The position numbers were made by a program, and so were the translations under genes. 64,000 bases of DNA, from the NCBI GenBank assembly GCA_023423715.1, contig JAFAFC010000036.1:1-64000 (forward strand). Reading direction: 5' to 3'. The DNA comes from Bacteroidota bacterium. Lineage in GTDB: Bacteria; Bacteroidota; Bacteroidia; Flavobacteriales; Weeksellaceae. Shown here piece after piece: positions 46,255-56,000 of the stretch (position 1 is its first letter; each line of letters starts with the position of its first letter). The notes beneath the pieces were generated by a model. The model was not told where the DNA came from. It ran no database searches and worked only from the letters and a program-made list of their open reading frames with translations.

Positions 46255-46266
46255 TAGTGTGTTAAA

Positions 46267-46734
46267 TTATTTATCTAAAATTGTTTTTAAATCAGCTGGA
46301 GAGTATTTTACACTTTTTAATACTTTATTATCCTCAACTCGGTGAACATTGATTTTGTCGCCTGAAACTTCAGAATAAGCATCTTGACCTTTTTCTTTGT
46401 AGTGCTTGATGGTTGCATCTGCTTCTTCTTGTGTTGCACAAGCTTTTGACATATTGGAACGTTGAACTTCATTAAAAAGTTCCACAAATTTATCGCCCAA
46501 TCCAAACTCTAAAACGGCACCCGAAAGTACATATTGCAAATCGCAAAGCGCATCAGCAACTTCTACCAAATCGTTATTGGCAATTGCTTCCTTAAGCTCG
46601 TCTAATTCTTCTTGTAAAAGTTTTACCCTAAGCTCGGCTCTATCAGCAGATGGAATCGTTGGGGTAGGTAGGATAGGTGCGTTAAATGTTTTGTGAAATT
46701 CGGCTACTTGATTCAGACTATCTATTTTCTCCAC
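46267..46734 (-). CDS. MazG/phosphoribosyl-ATP pyrophosphohydrolase-like nucleotide pyrophosphohydrolase
   Basis: A 155-residue all-alpha NTP pyrophosphatase. The frame extends to 47025 inside the neighbouring acyl-CoA dehydrogenase, but I place the start at GTG 46734 (VEKIDSLNQVAEFHKTF). A -7 element (46754-46761) lies just upstream and a terminator beyond that, so longer starts would not be transcribed. The metal site is visible as LLQEELDELKEAI and VEVADALCDLQYVLSG (ExxE...ExxD pattern). It would hydrolyse a nucleoside triphosphate to the monophosphate and pyrophosphate; the substrate is unknown. Confidence 0.88.
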   Translation of the reverse strand: MEKIDSLNQVAEFHKTFNAPILPTPTIPSADRAELRVKLLQEELDELKEAIANNDLVEVADALCDLQYVLSGAVLEFGLGDKFVELFNEVQRSNMSKACATQEEADATIKHYKEKGQDAYSEVSGDKINVHRVEDNKVLKSVKYSPADLKTILDK

Positions 46735-46753
46735 GTTTTTATAATATTTTGAA

Positions 46754-46761
46754 CAAAGATA
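46754..46761 (-). promoter_or_regulatory. -7 promoter element of the MazG-like gene
   Basis: The minus strand reads TATCTTTG, an exact TAnnTTTG match, 19 bases before the GTG at 46734. It decides the start codon of that gene. Confidence 0.65.
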
Positions 46762-46785
46762 AAAAAATATCAATCTTGATGAGTC

Positions 46786-46817
46786 AAAAAAAATAGACCG
46801 CCTTAGCGATCTATTTT
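46786..46817 (-). terminator. Terminator after the acyl-CoA dehydrogenase
   Basis: A 12-bp stem with one G-T pair (46790-46801 with 46806-46817), and a minus-strand T-run. Confidence 0.85.
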
Positions 46818-46822
46818 CTATT

Positions 46823-47965
46823 TTATGATTTGGTGATGTCTCTTCCGATAACCAATCTTTGGATTTCTGATGTTCCTTCTCCAATAGTACAAAGTTTAGA
46901 ATCTCGATAGTATTTTTCCGCTGGGAAATCTTTGGTATAACCGTAGCCACCGAAAATTTGTAAAGCATTATTGGCAATACGAACGCATGCTTCAGAAGCA
47001 TATAATTTTGCCATTGCTCCTTCACGAGTCATTTTTTGCTTAGCGTTTTTCAATGTAGAAGCACGCTGAATAAGCAATTCTGCTGCATCAATTTCTGTTG
47101 CCATATCTGCAAGCATGAAGTTTACCGCTTGGAAATTTGCAATAGGTTGCCCAAACTGATTTCTTTCTTTAGCATATTTTAAAGCCGCTTTGTAAGCACC
47201 ACGAGCGATTCCTAGACTTAACGCTGCAATAGAAATTCTACCACCGTCAAGAATTTTCATCGCTTGTTTGAAACCTTCACCAACTTCACCTAAACGATGT
47301 GAATCAGGAACACGAACATTATCGAAGATTAATTCTGCTGTTTCAGAAGCTCTCATTCCTAGCTTGTTTTCTTTCTTTCCAGAAGTGAAACCAGCCATTC
47401 CTTTTTCTAATACAAAAGCGGTTGAGTTATTTTTAGCTCCTTTTTCACCTGTTCGTGTCATTACCACCGCAATATCTCCTGAAATTGCGTGCGTGATGAA
47501 GTTTTTAGCTCCGTTGATAATCCAATCGTCACCATCTTTTACAGCGGTTGTTGACATTCCACCCGAGTCAGAACCGGTATTGTGTTCTGTAAGTCCCCAA
47601 GCTCCAATTACTTTTCCAGAAGCCAATTGTGGAAGCCATTTGTGACGTTGCTCTTCCGTTCCGAATTCGTAAATATGGTTGGTGCATAATGAATTATGAG
47701 CTGCTACAGATAGACCGATAGAAGGATCTACTTGCGATATTTCGTCTAAAACGGCAACATATTCATGATATCCCAACCCAGAACCTCCGTATTCTTCAGG
47801 AATTACAATTCCCATAAATCCCATTTCACCTAATTGATGAAACAAATCTTTTGGGAAAGTTTGGCTTTCATCCCAGTCCATAATATTGGGTCTGATATTT
47901 TTTTCGGCGAAATCTTTTGCCGTTTCAGCTATCATTTTTAAGTTGTCGATTTGTACTACGTCCAT
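46823..47965 (-). CDS. Acyl-CoA dehydrogenase
   Basis: A 380-residue FAD enzyme oxidising acyl-CoA to enoyl-CoA. It has the helical N-terminal domain (MGFMGIVIPEEYGGSGL), the beta middle domain (WGLTEHNTGSDSGGM, WIINGAKNFITHA) and the C-terminal helical domain (FGQPIANFQAVNFMLADMATE, IFGGYGYTKDFPAEKYYRD). The catalytic Glu lies in IGEGTSEIQRLVIG, as in short-chain and branched-chain enzymes. The chain-length preference is not readable. It is a single gene with a promoter and terminator of its own. Confidence 0.95.
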   Translation of the reverse strand: MDVVQIDNLKMIAETAKDFAEKNIRPNIMDWDESQTFPKDLFHQLGEMGFMGIVIPEEYGGSGLGYHEYVAVLDEISQVDPSIGLSVAAHNSLCTNHIYEFGTEEQRHKWLPQLASGKVIGAWGLTEHNTGSDSGGMSTTAVKDGDDWIINGAKNFITHAISGDIAVVMTRTGEKGAKNNSTAFVLEKGMAGFTSGKKENKLGMRASETAELIFDNVRVPDSHRLGEVGEGFKQAMKILDGGRISIAALSLGIARGAYKAALKYAKERNQFGQPIANFQAVNFMLADMATEIDAAELLIQRASTLKNAKQKMTREGAMAKLYASEACVRIANNALQIFGGYGYTKDFPAEKYYRDSKLCTIGEGTSEIQRLVIGRDITKS

Positions 47966-47982
47966 TGAGTTTTTAATTTTCT

Positions 47983-47990
47983 CAAATATA
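47983..47990 (-). promoter_or_regulatory. -7 promoter element of the acyl-CoA dehydrogenase gene
   Basis: The minus strand reads TATATTTG, an exact TAnnTTTG match, 17 bases before the ATG. Confidence 0.55.
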
Positions 47991-48142
47991 AATATTTTTT
48001 AGATATCCTTTTTCACTGAATTTTTTTCGTTAAAATCAAGACTTTTTATCCATTAGCTCTTTACCTTATATTAATAGAATATTAGCTTTTGAGCTTATAA
48101 AAAGAAGCGGCACTTTTTTATATTAGCCGAAATCCTTATAAT

Positions 48143-48173
48143 TTTGATTTATTAGTAAAAATGCTTATTTTTG
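48143..48173 (+). promoter_or_regulatory. Promoter of the SatD-like gene, giving a leaderless or nearly leaderless transcript
   Basis: TTTG (48143-48146), a 19-base spacer and TATTTTTG (48166-48173) form a complete Bacteroidota promoter. The ATG is at 48181, only 7 bases after the -7 element, so the transcript should start at or within a few bases of it. Confidence 0.75.
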
Positions 48174-48180
48174 TTGCATC

Positions 48181-48786
48181 ATGATCGCAGTTATCACCGG
48201 TGACATTATCAACTCTCAGCAATCAGAAACTTCTCTTTGGCTGAATGATCTCAAAACGCTTCTAACAACTTGGGGAGAAGCACCCAAAACTTGGGAAATC
48301 TATCGTGGCGACGAGTTTCAACTAAAATGTACAATTGATGAAGTTTTTCAGAAGTTTTTAGCGATAAAATCGTTGATAAAAACACATGAAAATCTAGATG
48401 TTCGCATCGCTATCGGAATCGGAGAGGAGCAATATGCTTCAGAAAAAATAACCGAATCTAACGGAACAGCGTATGTAAATTCGGGACGATTGCTCAATGA
48501 TTTGAAATCTTTAGGAAGAAGTCTTGCCATACAAACACCTGACGAAAAACTCAACCGAGACTTGAATATGGTTTTTAAATGGTGTTCTACCGATTTTGAT
48601 ACATGGACTGTCGCAACTTCCGAAATTATCCATGAACATATGACATGCCCCGATATTACGCAGGAAGATTTAGCCAAGAAATTAAATATTACGCAATCCT
48701 CAGTAAGCCAACGTGTAAAGAGAGCCAATCTGGACCTCATCAAAGAAACCGACCAATATTTCCGCAAAAAAATAGTAGAGTTGTAG
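48181..48786 (+). CDS. SatD-like protein with C-terminal helix-turn-helix
   Basis: A 201-residue protein. The N-terminal domain (1-135) begins MIAVITGDIINS and has YRGDEFQLK (about 41-49), the pattern of SatD-like proteins, which recalls the GDEF loop and first-strand Asp of nucleotide-cyclase-type folds (Asp8, Asp44). The C-terminal part has a helix-turn-helix (ITQEDLAKKLNITQSSVSQRV, about 158-178). So it may be a small-molecule or nucleotide-sensing DNA-binding protein. The next gene starts one base after its stop and encodes a DUF3307 membrane protein. The function is unknown. Confidence 0.75.
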   Translation: MIAVITGDIINSQQSETSLWLNDLKTLLTTWGEAPKTWEIYRGDEFQLKCTIDEVFQKFLAIKSLIKTHENLDVRIAIGIGEEQYASEKITESNGTAYVNSGRLLNDLKSLGRSLAIQTPDEKLNRDLNMVFKWCSTDFDTWTVATSEIIHEHMTCPDITQEDLAKKLNITQSSVSQRVKRANLDLIKETDQYFRKKIVEL

Positions 48787-48787
48787 T

Positions 48788-49486
48788 ATGATCATCACCC
48801 AACTCATATTAGCCCACCTTTTAGGAGATTTTATCTTGCAGCCCACATCATGGGTAAAAGATAAAGAAGCTCGAAAGGGGAAAAGTTCTTATTTTGCAGC
48901 GCATATCTTGCTGCATTTTGTACTTGCTTGGGTTTGTCTTTGGGATCTCAAACTTTGGTGGATCGCAGCCATAATTGCGGTAACTCACGCAATTATTGAT
49001 TGGTGCAAACTCAACTTTCAAAATGTAAAAACCAAAAGAGCTTGGTTTATTTGGGATCAAATAGCGCATTTGTTGGTTATTCTAGCCGTTGGTTTAGGCT
49101 ATCAATACTTTGAATATTCTTATACATTCTCAATACAAAAATATATCCCGATTATTACTGGAGCGTTATTTTTAACGATCCCATCATCTATAATCATCAA
49201 GAATTTAATTACGTATTGGACGCCGATGAATCACCCCAAAGAGGATATGGAAACCGATTCTTTGGCGAACGCAGGAAAGTATATTGGAATTTTAGAACGC
49301 TTATTGGTTTTTGCTTTTATCGTAGTTGATCATTGGGAAGGTGTTGGTTTTATGATTGCTGCCAAGTCGGTTTTTCGATTCAGTGATTTGGCTCAAGCCA
49401 AGCAACGGAAATTGACAGAATATGTATTAATTGGGACGCTTCTAAGCTTTGGAATCGCCATTATTACAGGAATTTTAGTGAAATAA
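48788..49486 (+). CDS. DUF3307 family membrane protein
   Basis: A 232-residue protein that fits DUF3307. It starts LAHLLGDFILQPTSWVKDKE, the family's hallmark (conserved Asp and Gln in the first helix), then several membrane helices: about 30-50, 58-75, 88-105, 118-138 and 212-231. VTHAIIDWCK is a second conserved segment. No function is known. It is coupled to the SatD-like gene (one-base gap), which suggests the soluble protein regulates or works with it. Confidence 0.82.
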   Translation: MIITQLILAHLLGDFILQPTSWVKDKEARKGKSSYFAAHILLHFVLAWVCLWDLKLWWIAAIIAVTHAIIDWCKLNFQNVKTKRAWFIWDQIAHLLVILAVGLGYQYFEYSYTFSIQKYIPIITGALFLTIPSSIIIKNLITYWTPMNHPKEDMETDSLANAGKYIGILERLLVFAFIVVDHWEGVGFMIAAKSVFRFSDLAQAKQRKLTEYVLIGTLLSFGIAIITGILVK

Positions 49487-49509
49487 ATTAATAATAAATA
49501 GTAAAAATT

Positions 49510-49532
49510 GAAACCCGCTTGTCCGGAGTTTC
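49510..49532 (+). promoter_or_regulatory. Small hairpin in the purC leader
   Basis: GAAAC-CCG pairs with CGG-A-GTTTC across a six-base loop (CTTGTC) with one bulged A. It ends 18 bases before the purC ATG and just before AAGGAAAA, an unusually good ribosome-binding site for this genome. There is no T-run, so it is not a terminator. Confidence 0.35.
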
Positions 49533-49550
49533 TATCTAAAAAGGAAAATT

Positions 49551-50273
49551 ATGAGTGAAAAGAGAGAGATGCTTTATGAAGGAAAAGCAAAACAAATCTA
49601 CCTAACAGATAACCCAGAAGAAGTTGTCGTATACTTCAAAGATGATGCAACAGCCTTCAATGCGCAAAAGAAAGGACAAGTACAATTAAAAGGTGAGATG
49701 AACAATGCCATCACGACTTTAATTTTTGAATATTTGAAGGACAAAGGAATTGATACGCACTTTATCAAAATGCTTAACGAAAGAGAGCAATTGGTGAGAA
49801 AAGTATCTATTATTCCTTTAGAAATGGTTGTTCGTAACTATTCGGCAGGAAGTATGGCGCAACGTTTAGGCGTTGAAGAAGGTATTAAATCTCCAGTGAC
49901 AATTTTTGATATTTGCTATAAGAAAGATGAGTTAGGAGATCCGTTAATTAATGATCACCACGCTGTTTTCTTAGGTGCAGCAACCTATGAAGAATTGGAC
50001 GAAATGTATGAACTTACGGACAAAATCAATGAAGCATTGAAAGAACTTTTTGATCGTATCAACATCATTTTGGTTGATTTTAAAATCGAATTAGGAAAAA
50101 CATCGGATGGTAAAATTGTTTTGGCAGATGAAATTTCGCCAGATACATGCCGTCTTTGGGATAAAGATACGTTGAAGAAATTAGACAAAGACCGTTTCAG
50201 AAGAGATCTTGGCGAAGTTACGGAAGCGTATGTTGAAATCTACAACCGATTGAAAGACGAATTAGCAAAATAA
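49551..50273 (+). CDS. purC: Phosphoribosylaminoimidazole-succinocarboxamide synthase (SAICAR synthase)
   Basis: A 240-residue enzyme of purine synthesis that joins CAIR and aspartate with ATP. Marks: [44 protein letters not shown], and [31 protein letters not shown], all split in the protein as in the B. subtilis-type short form. Length is typical (235-242). The purF gene follows 35 bases on, so two steps of purine synthesis are encoded side by side. Confidence 0.97.
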   Translation: MSEKREMLYEGKAKQIYLTDNPEEVVVYFKDDATAFNAQKKGQVQLKGEMNNAITTLIFEYLKDKGIDTHFIKMLNEREQLVRKVSIIPLEMVVRNYSAGSMAQRLGVEEGIKSPVTIFDICYKKDELGDPLINDHHAVFLGAATYEELDEMYELTDKINEALKELFDRINIILVDFKIELGKTSDGKIVLADEISPDTCRLWDKDTLKKLDKDRFRRDLGEVTEAYVEIYNRLKDELAK

Positions 50274-50308
50274 AATTCACTCGATCATCAGTCGAAAGAA
50301 AAAGAAAA

Positions 50309-51802
50309 ATGAAAACACCAGATATTTTAAAAGAAGAGTATTTACAACAATTCCAAAAGCAACCTTACGGTAGAAACATGTTTCGTACCCAAGAGGAAGA
50401 ACGTTTGGATGCGCCCAACGAAGAGTGTGGGATTTTCGGATTGTATTCTGAAGAAGATATTGATACTTTTTCGCTTTCTCAGTTTGGTCTTTTTGCATTG
50501 CAGCACAGAGGTCAAGAAGCGTGTGGTATTTCCGTCATGAAGGAGGGAAGAATCAACAATTATAAAGATGAAGGTTTGGTTTTGGATGTTTTTAAAAGCA
50601 TTCGTGAGCCGGAAATGTTTATGGGGAATTCCGTTATTGGGCATACACGTTATACAACCGCAGGAGACAAGAAAAAGTATAATTTTCAGCCGTTTTTCGC
50701 TAAAAATGAATGGGATCAAATCATCCTTTCCATAGCACACAACGGAAATCTTGTAAACGCAGTTGAATTACGTAACGAATTGATCGCTGAAGGCGTAACT
50801 TTCCGAGCGACTTCGGATACGGAAGTTATTTTGAGATTAATTCAGAAAAACCTAGATCTTGGTTTACGAGGAGCAATTAAATATACCATGGAACGTATTG
50901 AAGGAGCATATTCCGTTGTTGGAATGACGCGTAATAAATTCTTCGCTTTCCGTGATTTTAATGGAATTAGACCATTAGTTTTAGGGGAATTGGATGATAA
51001 AACATTCGTTGTTACATCGGAAACTGCGGCATTAGACGCAGTTGGAGCGAAATACGTTCGCGATGTTGAACCGGGTGAAATTATCTACACCAACGAGAAC
51101 GAAAAAGGTTTAAAATCCTATAAAGTAAAAGAAGATTGCACGAATAGAATTTGTTCATTTGAATACATTTATTTTGCTCGTCCAGACACCGAATTAGAAA
51201 ACGTAAACGTTTATAAAATTCGAGAAAAATCAGGAGAAAAAATTTGGGAGCAAGCTCCAGTTGATGCCGATATTGTTATTGGTGTTCCAGATTCTGGAGT
51301 TCCAGCTGCAATTGGATTTTCTAAAGCTTCGGGAATTCCATTCAGTCCAGTTTTGATTAAGAATAGATATATTGGTAGAAGTTTCATCGTTCCAACTCAA
51401 GAAATGAGAGAACGTATTGTGAATCTAAAACTAAACCCAATTATCTCTGAAATCAAAGATAAAAAAGTGGTAATCATCGATGATTCTATCGTTCGTGGAA
51501 CAACGTCTAAACGTTTGGTGAAAATTCTAAAAGATGCAGGTGTGAAGGAAATTCACTTCAGAAGTGTTTCGCCTCCGATTATTGCACCTTGTTTCTTAGG
51601 AATTGACACGCCAACAAAAGACGATTTAATTTCGGCGAATATGACGAAAGATGAATTGAAAGATTATTTGGGAGTTGATTCGTTAGAATTCTTGAGTCTT
51701 GAAAATTTAAAAACAATTTTAGGTAGTAGTGATCATTGTTTCGGATGTTTTACTGAGAAATATCCAGTTGAAAATAAAGAAAATCGATTACCCGCTAACT
51801 AA
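50309..51802 (+). CDS. purF: Amidophosphoribosyltransferase, iron-sulfur type
   Basis: A 497-residue enzyme catalysing the first step of purine synthesis (glutamine plus PRPP to phosphoribosylamine). The glutaminase nucleophile is Cys40 in EECGIFGLY, so a 39-residue propeptide must be removed. The N-terminal glutaminase domain (SQFGLFALQHRGQEACGI, GHTRYTTAGDK) is followed by the phosphoribosyltransferase domain with VVIIDDSIVRGTTSKR (PRPP loop). Four Cys in the positions expected for a [4Fe-4S] cluster are seen (NRICSFEY, APCFLG and HCFGCF), as in the B. subtilis-type enzyme. It is cotranscribed with purC. Confidence 0.96.
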   Translation: MKTPDILKEEYLQQFQKQPYGRNMFRTQEEERLDAPNEECGIFGLYSEEDIDTFSLSQFGLFALQHRGQEACGISVMKEGRINNYKDEGLVLDVFKSIREPEMFMGNSVIGHTRYTTAGDKKKYNFQPFFAKNEWDQIILSIAHNGNLVNAVELRNELIAEGVTFRATSDTEVILRLIQKNLDLGLRGAIKYTMERIEGAYSVVGMTRNKFFAFRDFNGIRPLVLGELDDKTFVVTSETAALDAVGAKYVRDVEPGEIIYTNENEKGLKSYKVKEDCTNRICSFEYIYFARPDTELENVNVYKIREKSGEKIWEQAPVDADIVIGVPDSGVPAAIGFSKASGIPFSPVLIKNRYIGRSFIVPTQEMRERIVNLKLNPIISEIKDKKVVIIDDSIVRGTTSKRLVKILKDAGVKEIHFRSVSPPIIAPCFLGIDTPTKDDLISANMTKDELKDYLGVDSLEFLSLENLKTILGSSDHCFGCFTEKYPVENKENRLPAN

Positions 51803-51821
51803 GAATTTTCGAAGCATAGAT

Positions 51822-51856
51822 ATAAAAAAACTCCGCTAGTTGCGGAGTTTTTTGTA
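51822..51856. terminator. Bidirectional terminator between purF and porV
   Basis: AAAAACTCCGC (51826-51836) pairs with GCGGAGTTTTT (51842-51852), with A-run and T-run on either side. Confidence 0.92.
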
Positions 51857-51878
51857 TTTAAAAATCTAGTAATAGATC

Positions 51879-53039
51879 TTAATAATCTGCATTTGATGAT
51901 GGTCCTCCAATATTCCATGTTAAACCAAAACGCAACGTATTATCCAACGCTGAATTGATTTTTGATGTATTGATTAAGTACGAAAGATCAAGTCCAAAAG
52001 ATTGGTATTTGAAACCAACACCAACGGTTGCATATTGTCTTCCTCCTTGTTCTGCACTTTCGTGGAAATAACCTGTACGAACCGCAAAAGCATCATCATA
52101 CGAATATTCTAAGGCACCACTAAGCATGACACTTTTCTTATTGTTAAATGATTTTCCCATACCTTCCATAACACCAACATTGGGTACATCATAGATTGGT
52201 TGATCATCTACATCATGACCTACGATTTCTGGACCAGGAACTAAAAGTTTGGATGCTTCTCCAGAAACACTAATTCTATTCATATCATCCAAAAATAGAT
52301 CGTATCCAACTCCTAAACGAGCCGTTGTTGGCAAATACGAACGAGATTCTTCATCACCTGTATAGTCTAATCTTGGACCAATGTTTTGTACTGCCCAACC
52401 TGCTTTTACACGACCTTCGTAATCTCCAAAACTCGTATGTTTTTCAGATTGGAAATAACCTGAAACGTCCACTGCAAAAGAGTTTGCTGCTTTTAATGTA
52501 TTATCCGAGTTAAATCCTCCTGATAAATCCGATCTCAAGAAACGACCTGTAACCGCCATAGAGTAGGTGTCTGATAATTTCAAACCGTACGCGACGTCTA
52601 TTGAGAATTCATTTGGCTTTGCAATACCATCACTTACAACTTCAGATCCAGAAATACGAGTAAGATCAACCTCACCCATATTAAAGTAGTAAATACTTGC
52701 GGAGATTGTCGATCTTTCATCTTGATCTAAGTACTGATGATACGCACCATACAATAAGAAAACATCGTTTGTAAGCTTACTCATGTACGGAGTATACGAA
52801 ACACCAATTCCTGAAGTGGTCTTGCTGAATGGGTACTTTGCCGCATTCCAAAACTGAGAAAAGGCATCGGTAGAGGTTACCACACCTTGATCTCCCATAC
52901 CTCCAGCTCTTGCATCTGGCGAGATTCTCAAAAAGGGAGCCCCTGTAAGAACAGGACGAATGTCGTTTAAGTTTTGTGCTGATGTTGCTACACCTAGTCC
53001 TAATCCTAGTCCTAAAAATAGTTTAGCTCTTAATTTCAT
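51879..53039 (-). CDS. porV: Type IX secretion outer-membrane protein PorV
   Basis: A 386-residue FadL-like beta-barrel with a signal peptide ending near VATSA. TGAPFLRISPDARAGGMGDQG is the typical PorV opening, where the first mature region plugs the barrel, and FSQFWNAAKYPF follows. PorV shuttles T9SS cargo from the translocon to the PorU sortase and is needed for secretion of most CTD proteins. It is encoded 16 bases downstream of porU in the same operon. Confidence 0.95.
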   Translation of the reverse strand: MKLRAKLFLGLGLGLGVATSAQNLNDIRPVLTGAPFLRISPDARAGGMGDQGVVTSTDAFSQFWNAAKYPFSKTTSGIGVSYTPYMSKLTNDVFLLYGAYHQYLDQDERSTISASIYYFNMGEVDLTRISGSEVVSDGIAKPNEFSIDVAYGLKLSDTYSMAVTGRFLRSDLSGGFNSDNTLKAANSFAVDVSGYFQSEKHTSFGDYEGRVKAGWAVQNIGPRLDYTGDEESRSYLPTTARLGVGYDLFLDDMNRISVSGEASKLLVPGPEIVGHDVDDQPIYDVPNVGVMEGMGKSFNNKKSVMLSGALEYSYDDAFAVRTGYFHESAEQGGRQYATVGVGFKYQSFGLDLSYLINTSKINSALDNTLRFGLTWNIGGPSSNADY

Positions 53040-53055
53040 ATCTGTTTTAAATGTG

Positions 53056-56000
53056 TTACTTCAATAGTACCAGTTTTTCTACACCGCTAGCGCTGCCTTT
53101 GCATTTTTCTTGATTTTGACTTCTTGCAAGAACTTTATAAATATAGGTTCCTTTTGCAACAGTGGCTCCAAAATCATCTTTTCCGTCCCATTCAATCGCT
53201 TGTCTTGGCGTTCGGAAACCTTCTCTAAAAGGCTCTGCCGTTACGCTATTAGTCAAGGTGCGCACCAGTTTCCCAGTGATGGTATATATCTGTACATTCA
53301 CGTCCAAAATATCGTCACAATTGTGTTCGAAGTGAATGTAGGTTTTATCAGTAAAAGGATTCGGCCAATTCAACAATCGATTAAGAACCAATTTGTTTTC
53401 AGATTCATCTTTTACTACAAAGTTTAACGTAGCAGTTGTTGAATTATTGTTGATGTCCCAAACTTTAAATGTTAATTGATGTGGACCTGGAGTTAAATTT
53501 CTAAAAGGGTAGCTTACATTCCCTTTTTGATAATCCGCAAGCGTGGTATTAACACATCCATTTCCTTCGCCTGGAGCAAAAAAATCGTTCAAAACCGTTG
53601 TGTTTACAACTTGTCCGTCCAAAATTACAGTAATATCGTGACCTACACCAGAACCTGTCGAATTAATTCCCGTATCATCGGTGATGCACGCTAATAAATT
53701 TGGATTTTGATCCGTAATTCCACCATCTGCAAAATTGGTATTGTTCATAAACAATTTTACCGTTGGAGGCGTGGAGTCATTCAATCCGTTCGGATTAATT
53801 TCCCCAACAGGATAGGGTTGATTATAAAAAACATCTTGTGCATTGGTTTTTGCGGTTTCAAAATTATCTGCGTAAACTAAAATTCTACCATCTCCTAAAT
53901 CATAATTAATATCTTTCGGAACGTAGAATTCAACCACATAATTTCCATTGACCACTTTTCCAGAAGCTTTTACAATTGGTCCATTTTCTTCTTTATATGT
54001 AAGAAGCGGGGTCATTCCTCCAGATTTGTCATTATTTAAGGTTGTTTTAGTTAATTTTTTATCAAAAATATTCACAATGACACGCCCCGTATAATTAGCA
54101 TCAATAGTTCCTCCAGCGTTTAGAACCTTACCCGAAATTTTCACAAAATCTAAAGCTCGGATTTTCCCTGGAACAGGTGAATCAATTTGATCAATCGTCA
54201 TTTTTTGTTGTGGTCTACTTAATTTCATTGCCGGATCACCCAAGAAATTTACTTTAAGATGATTGGAATTGGCTCCGTACGCTAATTTCGCTTTTAAGTG
54301 AGCATCTCCCAAAGTATTGAAATCGTTGTTAGAATTCAACTCAAAAAGGGCATTTGTAAAAGCACCGGTAAAACCACGTCCGAAACTTACTCCAATCGCT
54401 CTACTTGACGTAATCATTGTAGCTGCACCACCTGTTGGATGTTTAATCACTTGTTCTCCTGTAGATAAAACTTTAGGTTCGTCCCAAAGTGTAAATTCAC
54501 ACGTAATTGTTGATACTAATGGAAAACGACTGTAAACTGACGTATAATTATTGAAATTTTTGACTTCATCAACAGCCAAAACACGTTCTTGAGCCCAACC
54601 GTTGATTCCGCCATGTCCGAAATAGAATAAATACAAGGAATTTCCAACATCATTAGATATCGCTTGATTCACTTGCGGATATCTTTGTCCACCAGCCGAT
54701 ACTTCTTGTGGAAACGCATCTAAATACAATTTTCGAATGTTATACTCGTTTCGAACGGTTCCAACTTCAAAATTATCAGCAATACTTTTTTCTACCAAGT
54801 TGTGGAATGGCGCTCCGCCATCAAAATCATCATCAGCAACGAAATCCATCTTCATACGCCATTCTCCAAACGGAGACGATTGATTCGGTAATGCGTTGTA
54901 ATAGGCGAGTGTTTTGTCCACAAGTAATTTGGCTTCCGCAACATTGGATGCTGGTAATCTACCAATAGGAATTGTCGGAAGGTTATTGGAAATATTCGTA
55001 TCCGTTTGAGGATTTGTTAAAACGATGTAATCATCGGTAACATACGAACTACTATAATCACTACTGAATTCGCTTTGATAGGCACTTACAATATTATCAT
55101 TTCCAGATGTTTTATCTTTAAAATCATAACTGGCATCACCTAAAATCAAAACATATTTTAGACCTCCTTTGTTATTTTTTAAATCGGAAATAAAATCTCT
55201 AATTCCCGTTAAGTCTTTACTTCCCGAAGCATATTCGTTAAAGATTTTTGCAACATCGACTACAGCCGTATTATATCCACTTTTTGTTTTATGATAATCG
55301 GCAATACGTTGTGCTTGTCCAAGCATATCAGCACGTGTAATCACCAAATAATCGATGTTTTGAAGACTTGCTAAATCTTGATTTTCAACTCGACTTACAA
55401 ATTGAGGATTAAAAGCTCCTTCTGCTTTAAATGCTACAAATTCATTGTTAAAATCCTGGCTGTTTGCATTATATCCAAAAGAATACATTCCTGTATTTGA
55501 ACTCGCATTTTTCTTGCGTTTAACATTCGTAATGTCTGAAACATCCCAAATTTGATCTGTTGCAGAGGTGTTACTCATTGTAAAACCATAATTATCTCCT
55601 GAACCTTCGTAAATATCGAAAACGCGAAAGTTCATTTGAGTTCCATTAAAACTCAAATCTTGTTTATACAAAACTTCGGCATAATCAAAATACCAACTTC
55701 CATTAGGATTAGCAGCCGTACTTGGAACTAATTTTAAGTCAATTGAATTTCCAGGAATATTGGTTATTGTACTTTCCGGATTCTGCTTGTAATAGGTTCC
55801 TTGACTAGAAGGCGTTGTAATCGTCGTTGAATTTTGTCCATTTATAGATGATTGCAATGTATTATTACTCCCATTAAATGATACAACAGAATAGCGATAT
55901 CGAACCGGATCGGTTGCCAAAATTGGCGTTCTAGTTTTGAAACTAACCGTTTTTTCTGTTGAAAAACTATCATCAACCCAAACTTTTCCAAGTTTTAAAA

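Noticed and set aside
46735..47025. N-terminal extension of the MazG-like protein
   Set aside because: It overlaps the acyl-CoA dehydrogenase coding sequence, a terminator and a promoter, and has no similarity to the family.
48348..48767. 139-codon open frame opposite the SatD-like gene
   Set aside because: Shadow frame; the plus-strand gene has the promoter, helix-turn-helix and coupling.
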